The translations under genes were made by a program, and so were the position numbers. 64,000 nt of DNA from Sphingopyxis chilensis (lineage in GTDB: Bacteria > Pseudomonadota > Alphaproteobacteria > Sphingomonadales > Sphingomonadaceae). A model generated the notes under the pieces. That model saw nothing but the letters and a program-made list of their open reading frames with translations. It did not search any database and was not told the DNA's origin. Positions 53,292 through 61,670 of this stretch are shown piece by piece. Numbering within the stretch: the first letter of the stretch is position 1; the number at the start of each line of letters is the position of its first letter. The stretch is from NCBI RefSeq assembly GCF_035930445.1, contig NZ_CP142394.1:2141501-2205500 (forward strand), written 5' to 3'.

Positions 53292-54004
53292 CAGGCGCGA
53301 TTCCGGCTCCCCTTGCGCCGCGGCGCTTCATCCTCTGCAATGTGGCGATCTTCGAGCAGCGCCTTGAGCTGCTTCTGCATCAGGTCGAGCTGGCATTGCA
53401 GCAGTTCGACCTTTTGCGTCGCGGGGTCGAAGGTTTCGCTGCATGGCGTGCCATAGGGCACGAATTCGCGCGCATATTCGGTCGCGTCGAGCAAAGTCGA
53501 GCGCGCCGGGATGCCGACCATCACCGCGCCCTCGGGCACATCCTTCGTCACCACCGCATTGGCGCCGACGCGCGCACGCGCGCTGACGGTGACGGGGCCG
53601 AGGATCTGCGCGCCCGAACCGACGATGACATCGTCGGCGAGCGTCGGGTGGCGCTTGCCACCGATGCCATTGGCGGGATCGGTGCCGCCGAGCGTCACGC
53701 CCTGATAGATCGAGACATTATCGCCGATCTCGGCAGTCTCGCCGATCACGACGCCGAAACCATGGTCGATGAACAGATGTCGACCGATCGTCGCACCCGG
53801 ATGGATATCGATCGCGGTCAGGAAGCGCGAGAGGTGATTGACGAAACGCGCGAGGAAAAACAGCCGCGCCTCGAACAACCAGTGCGCGATGCGGTGCAGG
53901 CCCACCGCGAGCAGGCCCGGATAGAGGAGAATTTCCCAGCGCGACCGCGGCGCCGGATCGCGTGCCTTGATCGAATCGAGATAGGCGACCAGCCCGTTGA
54001 ACAT
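53291..54004 (-). CDS. cysE: Serine O-acetyltransferase, EpsC/CysE type
   Basis: Acetyltransferase of 237 residues making O-acetylserine for cysteine synthesis. The left-handed hexapeptide-repeat domain contains IDIHPGATIGRHLFIDHGFG, VVIGETAEIGDNVSIYQGVTLGG and GAQILGPVTV, the serine acetyltransferase signature with the catalytic His/Asp of DHG. It is the short EpsC-like form, with an added C-terminal helix (about 195-237, KVELLQCQLDLMQKQLKALL). The ATG at 54004 has AGGGGA upstream; the frame could start 12 codons earlier. Confidence 0.9.
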   Translation of the reverse strand: MFNGLVAYLDSIKARDPAPRSRWEILLYPGLLAVGLHRIAHWLFEARLFFLARFVNHLSRFLTAIDIHPGATIGRHLFIDHGFGVVIGETAEIGDNVSIYQGVTLGGTDPANGIGGKRHPTLADDVIVGSGAQILGPVTVSARARVGANAVVTKDVPEGAVMVGIPARSTLLDATEYAREFVPYGTPCSETFDPATQKVELLQCQLDLMQKQLKALLEDRHIAEDEAPRRKGSRNRA

Positions 54005-54088
54005 GCAGATGTCCCCTGCGACCCTATTTGTTCTGCCCAAGATAGATGGTCGGCGACGTCATTTCCACCCCCGCCGCATTTTTAGTGA

Positions 54089-54688
54089 TCAGCGGCCGAA
54101 AAGCCCGATGCGCAGGAGGAGAAGCCCTTCGCCGCGCAAATCCCGCTTGCCATCGTGGCGCGCGATCGATCCGGCCCAGCGATCGAGCATCAGCAGCGCG
54201 CGGTTGCCGCCGAAGTGGCGCGGTGCCGGCGCCGCGCAATTTTTGGCCTCGTCCAAAAGGCGCCGCGCGTCCGTTTCGGCCTCGACGATGCCGGCACCCC
54301 AAAGAAGGCCCCAGCGGCGAGCGCCCGCCTCCGTACCGCCGGAAAGCGCGAAGAGGTGCGTGCCGAAGCTTTCGGCCGCAGTGTGCCGCTCGGCATCGCT
54401 CTCGGCCAGCAACATCGCTTCGGCAGCATCGACGAGCGCGGCGAGCCCCCCCTGCCCCGCCCAGCTCGTCTGAAGCTCGGCAAGCAAAGGCTCGCCCTTG
54501 GGCAGTGCGGCGGGGTCATTCGCGAGCATCGCCATCATGTCGCGCCACCAGGCGAGTTTGATCTGGCCGATCAGCGGTTCACGCGCGTCGATGAGCAGCT
54601 TCGTCAGCCGCGCGGCGAGCGCCCACAGCGCCGCAATGGCCGCGCGCCGCGGGTGCGGCACGGCGACCATGACGCGCGGATCGCGCAT
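54089..54688 (-). CDS. Squalene/phytoene synthase-like protein, short form
   Basis: A 199-residue protein resembling the middle of trans-isoprenyl synthases: RRAAIAALWALAARLTKL, REPLIGQIKLAWWRDMM and a later AKNCAAPAPR region. The classic aspartate-rich DxxxD motifs are not evident, so it may not condense prenyl diphosphates. Similar short proteins occur in alphaproteobacteria and may relate to the NDUFAF6 complex I assembly group. It lies 28 bases after pdhB on the same strand. No ribosome site clearly supports the ATG at 54688, and the family match seems to continue a few codons upstream. Confidence 0.75.
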   Translation of the reverse strand: MRDPRVMVAVPHPRRAAIAALWALAARLTKLLIDAREPLIGQIKLAWWRDMMAMLANDPAALPKGEPLLAELQTSWAGQGGLAALVDAAEAMLLAESDAERHTAAESFGTHLFALSGGTEAGARRWGLLWGAGIVEAETDARRLLDEAKNCAAPAPRHFGGNRALLMLDRWAGSIARHDGKRDLRGEGLLLLRIGLFGR

Positions 54689-54716
54689 GTCGGGGTAGAA
54701 CGCCGTCTCCGGATCG

Positions 54717-56093
54717 TCAGGCGCGATTGAGGACCGCCTTGACCGCCTTCACGACGCGCGGCGTGTCGACGAGCGCGGCCTTTTCGAGATTGTTCGCATA
54801 GGGCAGCGGCACGTCCTCGTTGCACACGCGCATGACGGGCGCGTCGAGATCGTCGAAGCCATGCTCCATCGCGACCATCGCGAGTTCGCTGGCGATAGAG
54901 CAGGTCGGCCAGCCTTCCTCGACGACGACGAGATGGTTCGTCTTCTTGAGGCTGGCGAGCACCGTGGCGGTATCGAGCGGACGCAGCGTGCGCAGGTCGA
55001 TCACCTCGGCATCAATCCCCTCGCCAGCGAGCTGGTCGGCGGCTTCGAGCGCGAGACCGACGCCGATCGAATAGCTGACGATGGTGACGTCGCTGCCCTG
55101 ACGCATGATCCGCGCCTTGCCGATCGGCAGGACGAAATCCTCGACGTCTGGAACCTCGAAGCTGCGACCGTAGAGCAGTTCGTTTTCGAGGAAGACGACG
55201 GGATCCTCGGTGCGGATCGCCGCCTTCATCAGCCCCTTGGCATCGGCGGCGTCATAGGGCGCGATCACGATCAGGCCGGGGACGCTGGCGTACCACGGTC
55301 CGTAGTTCTGGCTGTGCTGCGCGCCGACGCGGGCCGCGGCGCCGTTGGGGCCGCGGAAGACGATCGGACAGCGCATCTGGCCGCCCGACATATAATTGGT
55401 CTTCGCCGCCGAGTTGATGATGTGGTCGATTGCCTGCATCGCGAAGTTGAAGGTCATGAACTCGATGATGGGCTTGAGGCCGCCCATCGCCGCCCCCGCG
55501 CCGAGCCCGGCGAAGCCATATTCGGTGATCGGGGTATCGACGACACGGCTCGCGCCGAATTCCTGGAGCAGCCCCTGCGTGACCTTGTACGCGCCCTGAT
55601 ATTCGGCGACTTCCTCGCCCATCACGAAGACGCGGTCGTCGGCGCGCATTTCCTCGGCCATCGCGTCGCGCAGCGCTTCGCGGACGGTGAGTTTCACCAT
55701 CGCGGTGCCTTCGGGGATCGCGGGATCCGAGGCGCGCTCGGTAGCTGCGGGCTTTTCCGCCGCCGCAGCCGGAGCGGATGCGGGAGCCGGGGCTTCAACC
55801 TTGGGCTCGGGCGCGGCAGCAGGCGCGGGCGCCGGAGCGGCAGCCGCTTCGCCCTCGCCCGCGATCGTCGCGATCACGGTGCCGACCTTCACATTGTCGG
55901 TGCCCTCGGCGACCAGAATCTGGCCGATCGTGCCTTCGTCGATCGCTTCGAATTCCATCGTCGCCTTGTCGGTCTCGATCTCCGCGAGGATGTCGCCCGA
56001 CTTCACCGTGTCGCCTTCCTTGACGAGCCACTTGGCGAGCGTGCCCTCTTCCATCGTCGGCGACAGCGCCGGCATCTTCAATTCGATGGCCAT
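54717..56093 (-). CDS. pdhB: Pyruvate dehydrogenase E1 component, beta subunit, with lipoyl domain
   Basis: Beta half of the E1 enzyme that decarboxylates pyruvate to feed acetyl-CoA synthesis. The 458-residue protein starts with a lipoyl domain (residues 2-77, lipoyl lysine Lys43 in ETDKATMEF), an Ala/Pro linker (about 80-125) and the E1-beta fold (about 132-458: [54 protein letters not shown]). A lipoyl domain on E1-beta is characteristic of alphaproteobacteria. The ATG at 56093 follows the pdhA stop by one base. The E2 and E3 genes are not in the window. Confidence 0.96.
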   Translation of the reverse strand: MAIELKMPALSPTMEEGTLAKWLVKEGDTVKSGDILAEIETDKATMEFEAIDEGTIGQILVAEGTDNVKVGTVIATIAGEGEAAAAPAPAPAAAPEPKVEAPAPASAPAAAAEKPAATERASDPAIPEGTAMVKLTVREALRDAMAEEMRADDRVFVMGEEVAEYQGAYKVTQGLLQEFGASRVVDTPITEYGFAGLGAGAAMGGLKPIIEFMTFNFAMQAIDHIINSAAKTNYMSGGQMRCPIVFRGPNGAAARVGAQHSQNYGPWYASVPGLIVIAPYDAADAKGLMKAAIRTEDPVVFLENELLYGRSFEVPDVEDFVLPIGKARIMRQGSDVTIVSYSIGVGLALEAADQLAGEGIDAEVIDLRTLRPLDTATVLASLKKTNHLVVVEEGWPTCSIASELAMVAMEHGFDDLDAPVMRVCNEDVPLPYANNLEKAALVDTPRVVKAVKAVLNRA

Positions 56094-56094
56094 C

Positions 56095-57165
56095 TCAATA
56101 TTGCTCCACCAGCACGTCGGTATAAAGTTCGGAAAGTTCGGGTTCGGGCGCGCTTTCGGCGAAGTCCGCCGATTCCGCAACGACCTGGCGAATCTCCTTG
56201 TCGATATCCTTGATCTTGTCCTCGCTGACACCGGCGTCGGTCATCAATTTCTTGAGGTGCTCGATCGCGTCCGACTTGTCGCGCACCGCCTGCACTTCCT
56301 CGCGGCTGCGATATTTGGCGGGGTCGGACATCGAGTGACCGCGATAGCGATAGGTCTTGAGCTCCATGAGCACGGGGCCCTTGCCCGCGCGCACCCATTC
56401 GAGCGCCGCTTCGGCCGCGCCGCGCACCGCGAGCACGTCCATGCCGTCGACCTGCATGCCGGGGATGCGGAAGCTTTCGCCGCGACGATAGAGCTGGTCC
56501 TCGGCCGACGCGCGGTTGACCGAGGTGCCCATCGCATACTGGTTGTTCTCGATCACGAAGATGATCGGCAGCTTCCACAGCTCGGCCATGTTGAAGCTTT
56601 CATAGACCTGGCCCTGGTTCGCAGCGCCATCGCCGAAATAGGCCATCGCCACCCCGCCATCGCCGCGATATTTGTGCGCGAAGGCAAGGCCGGTGCCGAG
56701 CGACACCTGCGCGCCGACGATACCGTGGCCGCCATAGAATTTATGCTCGACGCTGAACATGTGCATCGAGCCGCCCTTGCCCTTCGAGATGCCGGCCTGG
56801 CGTCCCGTGAGCTCAGCCATGATCACCTTGGGATCGATGCCATAGGCGAGCATATGGCCGTGGTCGCGGTAGCCCGTGATCACGCTGTCCTTGTCGCCGT
56901 CGAGCGCCGACTGCAAGCCGACCGCAACGGCTTCCTGGCCGATGTAGAGGTGGCAGAAACCGCCGATCAGTCCGAGACCGTAGAGCTGCCCCGCCTTTTC
57001 CTCGAAGCGGCGGATCAGCAGCATTTCGCGGTAGAATTTCTCGAGTTCCTCCGGCGTCGCGTCATAGGGCGCGGGGTCGCGGGGCATCTCGCGATTGGTC
57101 GCGGGGGCCGGGGTGGAGGCGGTCTTTTTCGGCGCGGGGGAGGTGCGCGCAGGTGCTTTGGCCAA
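56095..57165 (-). CDS. pdhA: Pyruvate dehydrogenase E1 component, alpha subunit
   Basis: Thiamine-diphosphate-binding half of E1, 356 residues. The TPP motif begins [12 protein letters not shown] and ends in [11 protein letters not shown]; the phospho-loop region [10 protein letters not shown] is present. An Ala/Lys/Pro-rich N terminus of about 30 residues precedes the fold. The start is TTG at 57165 with AAAGGA upstream; no ATG is available in frame nearby. It leads pdhB and probably the synthase-like gene in one operon. Confidence 0.95.
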   Translation of the reverse strand: MAKAPARTSPAPKKTASTPAPATNREMPRDPAPYDATPEELEKFYREMLLIRRFEEKAGQLYGLGLIGGFCHLYIGQEAVAVGLQSALDGDKDSVITGYRDHGHMLAYGIDPKVIMAELTGRQAGISKGKGGSMHMFSVEHKFYGGHGIVGAQVSLGTGLAFAHKYRGDGGVAMAYFGDGAANQGQVYESFNMAELWKLPIIFVIENNQYAMGTSVNRASAEDQLYRRGESFRIPGMQVDGMDVLAVRGAAEAALEWVRAGKGPVLMELKTYRYRGHSMSDPAKYRSREEVQAVRDKSDAIEHLKKLMTDAGVSEDKIKDIDKEIRQVVAESADFAESAPEPELSELYTDVLVEQY

Positions 57166-57305
57166 GACGGGTTCCTTTGCATTTAGCCGTTACGGCAAGG
57201 CTCCCTATAGGAGAGCGGCGCCGCACTTGGCAACGCCCACCATGGCAGGGGACGGCACCAACCTACGTATGCAGCACAAACGCGGCTAAGCCGCCGAAAA
57301 GAGCC

Positions 57306-57632
57306 TCAGCGCTTCGCTTCGGGTTCCATCGGAATGATCACCTCGTCGGGGTGATAGGCGCCCAGTTTCTCGCGCACATATTCCTCGGCGAGGTCGGGGT
57401 CGACGCGCCGCCGGTCGAGCAGGTTGACGCGGTTCTGAAGCTCGTTCTGCTTCCTCGTCAGCTCGCTCAATATGACGCGCTTCTTTTCGACCGACTGGCC
57501 GTAATCGCCCCAGGCATAAAGCCCGGTCGGACCGAAGATGATGTAGCCGATCATCGCCAGCACGACCATCACCGCAATGGCCGGGCCGGTGGCCCGGCTC
57601 ATCGATTTGCGGAATTTGTGGCGCTGCGTCAT
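57306..57632 (-). CDS. ftsB: Cell division protein FtsB/DivIC-type septum formation initiator
   Basis: A 108-residue bitopic membrane protein of the divisome, expected to pair with FtsL and FtsQ. From the ATG at 57632 it has one membrane helix at about 17-37 (AIAVMVVLAMIGYIIFG), then a coiled coil (KKRVILSELTRKQNELQNRV) and the DPDLAEEYVREKLGAYHPDE tail that marks FtsB/DivIC proteins. A TTG 12 codons upstream is less likely. Placement between eno and pdhA is the usual alphaproteobacterial order. Confidence 0.92.
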   Translation of the reverse strand: MTQRHKFRKSMSRATGPAIAVMVVLAMIGYIIFGPTGLYAWGDYGQSVEKKRVILSELTRKQNELQNRVNLLDRRRVDPDLAEEYVREKLGAYHPDEVIIPMEPEAKR

Positions 57633-57701
57633 TCCGGCCCTTGAATCAGAGTTGATTCGTGGCGTCAAGCCGTCAGCACGCAGTTTTCCTCAGCTTTGCG
57701 A

Positions 57702-59048
<1,347 letters not shown>

Positions 59049-59175
59049 TTAGTGCAACCGCTGCATAGGAATTTTGCGCGGGGATGGAACCATTAGGCGC
59101 GCCTTGCTATATATCTAGCAGGACCAAGAGAGGTTGCCCGCCCGCGCGGCGCCCGACACGACAGAAGAGGACTAA

Positions 59176-59724
59176 ATGATGGCCAAAGCCGCTACTCCCG
59201 CGACGAAGAAAGCCGCAGCTCCCCGTCCCAAGGCACCCGCGAAGCCGGCAGCCACCAAGGCCGCGCCCGCCCGCAAGCCCGCCACCGTGAAGGCCGCCAA
59301 GGACCATCCGATCCGCGACCAGCTCGCCGCGACGCGCGAGACCATCAAATCCGAAGCCTCCAAGAAGGCGGCGTCGCTGAAGCAGGAAGCGACGACGCTC
59401 AAGAACCAGGCCTCGACTAAGGCGCGCGACGCCGCGACCAAGGGCAAGGACAAGGCGGCCGAAGCCGTCGGCAGCCTCGCCAAGTTGCTCGAGGACAGCG
59501 CCGGCACCGTCGACAGCAAATTCGGCAAGCAATATGGCGACTATGCCCGATCGGCGGCTTCGACCGTCGCCGGCCTCGCCACCACACTCGACAAGAAGGA
59601 TCTCGACGAGCTCGCCGCATCGACCCGCGACATGGTCAAGAAGAACCCTGCGATCGCCGTCGGCGCTGCCACGGTGATCGGCTTCGTGCTCGCCCGCATG
59701 CTCAAGGGCAACTCCAACGATTGA
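59176..59724 (+). CDS. YqjD/ElaB (DUF883)-like protein with histone-H1-like N-terminal tail
   Basis: A 182-residue protein. Residues 2-43 are a Lys/Ala/Pro tail (KAATPATKKAAAPRPKAP...), like histone H1 or AlgP repeats. About 48-105 is an amphipathic helix with Ala/Lys/Glu repeats, and the C terminus carries a membrane helix (about 158-176, KKNPAIAVGAATVIGFVLARML), the layout of YqjD/ElaB proteins that sit on the inner membrane and bind ribosomes. GAGG precedes the tandem ATG. It begins a four-gene cluster similar in order to yqjD-yqjE-yqjK. Confidence 0.8.
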   Translation: MMAKAATPATKKAAAPRPKAPAKPAATKAAPARKPATVKAAKDHPIRDQLAATRETIKSEASKKAASLKQEATTLKNQASTKARDAATKGKDKAAEAVGSLAKLLEDSAGTVDSKFGKQYGDYARSAASTVAGLATTLDKKDLDELAASTRDMVKKNPAIAVGAATVIGFVLARMLKGNSND

Positions 59725-59731
59725 CAGGACC

Positions 59732-60193
59732 TTGGCATCTTCCGATCCAAACATCCCGTCGCCCGATGAGCATCGCTTTGACGGCATAAGTCACGGCTAT
59801 GCGCCGGATGGACGCCCCGTTGCGCCGCCTCCCGTTCCGCTGGAAAAGATTGTCGGCGATGTCGTCGACAATCTATCGGCCACGGCGAAGGCAGAGCTTG
59901 CCCTGCTCGAGGCACGCGGCGAACTGGCGCTGCATGGAACGACATGGACCGCAGCATGGGGCACGATCGCCGCATGCGCCTTGGGCATCGCGATGCTGGC
60001 ACTCGCCTTTGGCGCAATCCTCGCGCTCGCACCACATGTCGGGCCGTTCGCCGCGACCTTGATCGTCGTGGCCGTTCTGCTGGTCGTGGCGGGCTTCGCC
60101 GGCTGGCGCGCCCATCGCAGCTATGGCGACATTCGGACCGCGCTCCGTCGCGACCTGACCAATGAGGGGATCGACGATGGCGCGGATGCGTAA
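59732..60193 (+). CDS. Phage-holin-superfamily (DUF1469/YqjE-like) membrane protein
   Basis: A 153-residue membrane protein with two helices at about 72-95 and 100-120 and a conserved DNLSATAKAELALLEARGELA segment ahead of them, as in YqjE and Holin-X proteins. No phage genes are nearby, so it is a chromosomal membrane protein, not a lysis holin. The start is TTG at 59732, which is close to its AGGA and thus uncertain. It follows the YqjD-like gene by 7 bases and overlaps the next gene. Confidence 0.8.
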   Translation: MASSDPNIPSPDEHRFDGISHGYAPDGRPVAPPPVPLEKIVGDVVDNLSATAKAELALLEARGELALHGTTWTAAWGTIAACALGIAMLALAFGAILALAPHVGPFAATLIVVAVLLVVAGFAGWRAHRSYGDIRTALRRDLTNEGIDDGADA

Positions 60194-60566
60194 TCGCCTG
60201 ATCGCGGCGGCGCGACGCTCGATGCTCCAGCGCGGCGAACTGTACCGGCGGCTCGACGTCGCGAAAGCCGCGCTCCGACCCGCCGCGCTCGTCCATCGCG
60301 GCAAATATCGCATCGGCGAAAAGGTCGATGACGCCGCGCATGCGGTGCAGCAGCAATTTCGCGACAACCGCCTGCCGATCGCGATCGCCGCCGCGGCGGG
60401 CCTCGCGTGGATGCTGCGCGAGCCGATCAGGGAACATGCGCCGCGCCTGGTGAAGAAGATCCAGGACCTGGCGACAGACGTCGCCGATCATTTTCGCTCT
60501 GCCGATGAACCTGCGGACGAGAATGACATCGAAAATGTGGAGGAAGATGATGAAGCCGTTCGGTGA
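60177..60566 (+). CDS. Hypothetical protein with one membrane helix, in the YqjD/E-like cluster
   Basis: A 129-residue protein, basic at the N terminus and acidic at the C terminus (DEPADENDIENVEEDDEAV). One helix at about 67-83 (LPIAIAAAAGLAWML) may cross the membrane. Before it is a helical segment (KVDDAAHAVQQQFRDN) like the DUF883 proteins. The ATG at 60177 has GAGGGG at good spacing and overlaps the previous gene by 17 bases. I recognise no named family. Confidence 0.75.
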   Translation: MARMRNRLIAAARRSMLQRGELYRRLDVAKAALRPAALVHRGKYRIGEKVDDAAHAVQQQFRDNRLPIAIAAAAGLAWMLREPIREHAPRLVKKIQDLATDVADHFRSADEPADENDIENVEEDDEAVR

Positions 60567-60909
60567 AACCGCGCGCGAAACGCGTGCAAAAGCGAGTGAA
60601 CTTGCGGAGAAAACCGCCGAAAACGCGCGCCTGACCGCCGAAGCGGCGAAGGCACGCATCCAGGACGGCTATGGCCGTGCCCGCGCTGCGACCGAGGAAT
60701 TCGCCGCAAAGGCTGGCGAACAGGCCGGCATCGCGCGCGAAGCCGCCGGCGAAGCGTATGAAAAGGGCAAGGTTCAGGCCAAGCGTGCGAACAGCAAGCT
60801 GAAGGACGTAGCCGAAAAGCAGCCGCTCGCGCTCGTCGCCGGGGCCGTCGCGATCGGCGCCCTTCTCGGTTCGCTGCTGCCCAAGGGCGTTCGCAAGGAC
60901 GAGGAGTGA
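60550..60909 (+). CDS. DUF883/YtxH-like protein with C-terminal glycine-zipper helix
   Basis: A 119-residue protein starting MKPFGETARETRAKASELAE, with a long amphipathic Ala/Lys/Glu helix (about 5-85) and a C-terminal membrane-type helix (about 92-110, PLALVAGAVAIGALLGSLLP). It is the same design as the first gene of the cluster without the basic tail. ATG codons at 60547 and 60550 are possible; GGAGG spacing favours 60550. It overlaps the previous gene by 17 bases. Confidence 0.78.
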   Translation: MKPFGETARETRAKASELAEKTAENARLTAEAAKARIQDGYGRARAATEEFAAKAGEQAGIAREAAGEAYEKGKVQAKRANSKLKDVAEKQPLALVAGAVAIGALLGSLLPKGVRKDEE

Positions 60910-60991
60910 GCTGTACTTGCCGTTAGGGCAAAGCACTGGTAGGGCGCGCGCCATTCTCCCCTCCCCGCGCTAACCCGCAAGGAAAGCAGCC

Positions 60992-61207
60992 ATGAGCAAA
61001 TTGCACCTCGTGTTCGGCGGACGCGTCAGCGATCCGCAGGGTCTCGATTTCGTCGACCTCGCCAACCTCGATGTCGTCGGCCTCTATCCCGACTATAAAT
61101 CGGCCGAAAAGGCGTGGCGCAGCGCCGCACAGCGCACGGTCGACGATGCCGAAATGAAATATGTTGTCGTCCATCTGCACAAGCTGTTGCAGCCGGACGC
61201 CGAGTAA
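60992..61207 (+). CDS. DUF4170 domain protein
   Basis: A 71-residue cytoplasmic protein matching the DUF4170 pattern: KLHLVFGGRVSDPQG, VDLANLDVVGLYPDY, and AQRTVDDAEMKYVVVHLHKLL. The family is restricted to alphaproteobacteria and has no known function. AAGGAAA precedes the ATG. It is convergent with the NDUFS4-like gene across a palindromic repeat. Confidence 0.88.
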   Translation: MSKLHLVFGGRVSDPQGLDFVDLANLDVVGLYPDYKSAEKAWRSAAQRTVDDAEMKYVVVHLHKLLQPDAE

Positions 61208-61214
61208 CCAATCC

Positions 61215-61307
61215 CGTCATTGCGAGAAGCGCAGCGACGCGGCAATCCAGAGTAGCTTAAACCGCCCTGGATTGCTTCCCCCGTCTTTCGCCGGGGTCGT
61301 AATGACG
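61215..61307. repeat. Palindromic extragenic repeat, family B, copy 2
   Basis: The arm CGTCATTGCGAGAAGCGCAG onwards (61215-61250) pairs imperfectly with 61267-61307, ending GTAATGACG. It starts with the same CGTCATTGCGAG as the copy in the pstS-pstC gap and sits between the convergent DUF4170 and NDUFS4-like genes. The right arm is more diverged, so this copy looks older. Confidence 0.8.
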
Positions 61308-61323
61308 AGCTTTTGCCTAAAAC

Positions 61324-61602
61324 TTAGCGGAAATTGTCGGCGTAGGCCTGAATTTTCAGGCGGCGCTCGGGGGTCGGCATGACCTCGACCTCGATCCCGT
61401 TCTTTTGAGCATAAGCGACCGCCGCTTCGCGGCTCGCAAAACCCAGGCGCAGCTGGCGCTGCGTATCGCCGCTACCCGCCCAGCCCATCAGCGGGTCGGC
61501 CTTGCGCGCTTCGGCAGGCGCGAATTCCAGCATCCAGCGCTGCGTCCCGGCGCGGCCCGACTGCATGGCATTCTTGGGCTTCTGGAAGATACGCGCTTTC
61601 AT
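61324..61602 (-). CDS. NDUFS4-like complex I accessory subunit (ETC complex I subunit)
   Basis: A 92-residue protein of the family of the mitochondrial 18-kDa complex I subunit, found also in alphaproteobacteria. Markers are ARIFQKPKNAMQSGRAGTQ, WMLEFAP, DPLMGWAGSGDTQRQLRLGF and AVAYAQKNGI. It should bind the peripheral arm of NADH dehydrogenase; the nuo operon is not in the window. AGGACG precedes the ATG. Confidence 0.92.
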   Translation of the reverse strand: MKARIFQKPKNAMQSGRAGTQRWMLEFAPAEARKADPLMGWAGSGDTQRQLRLGFASREAAVAYAQKNGIEVEVMPTPERRLKIQAYADNFR

Positions 61603-61670
61603 CGGGGTCGTCCTGTCAACTGGGGCCTGTGCCGCCGCCTTAGCGGCAAGCGGCGTCCGCGAAAAGGGGC

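Noticed and set aside
59086..59110. EcfG promoter before the YqjD-like gene
   Set aside because: GGAAC is present at 59086-59090, but no CGTT follows at 16 or 17 bases, so only the -35 half matches.
59732..60193. Prophage remnant, because of a holin-like protein
   Set aside because: DUF1469/YqjE proteins are ordinary chromosomal membrane proteins, and no phage structural, lysis or integrase genes lie nearby.
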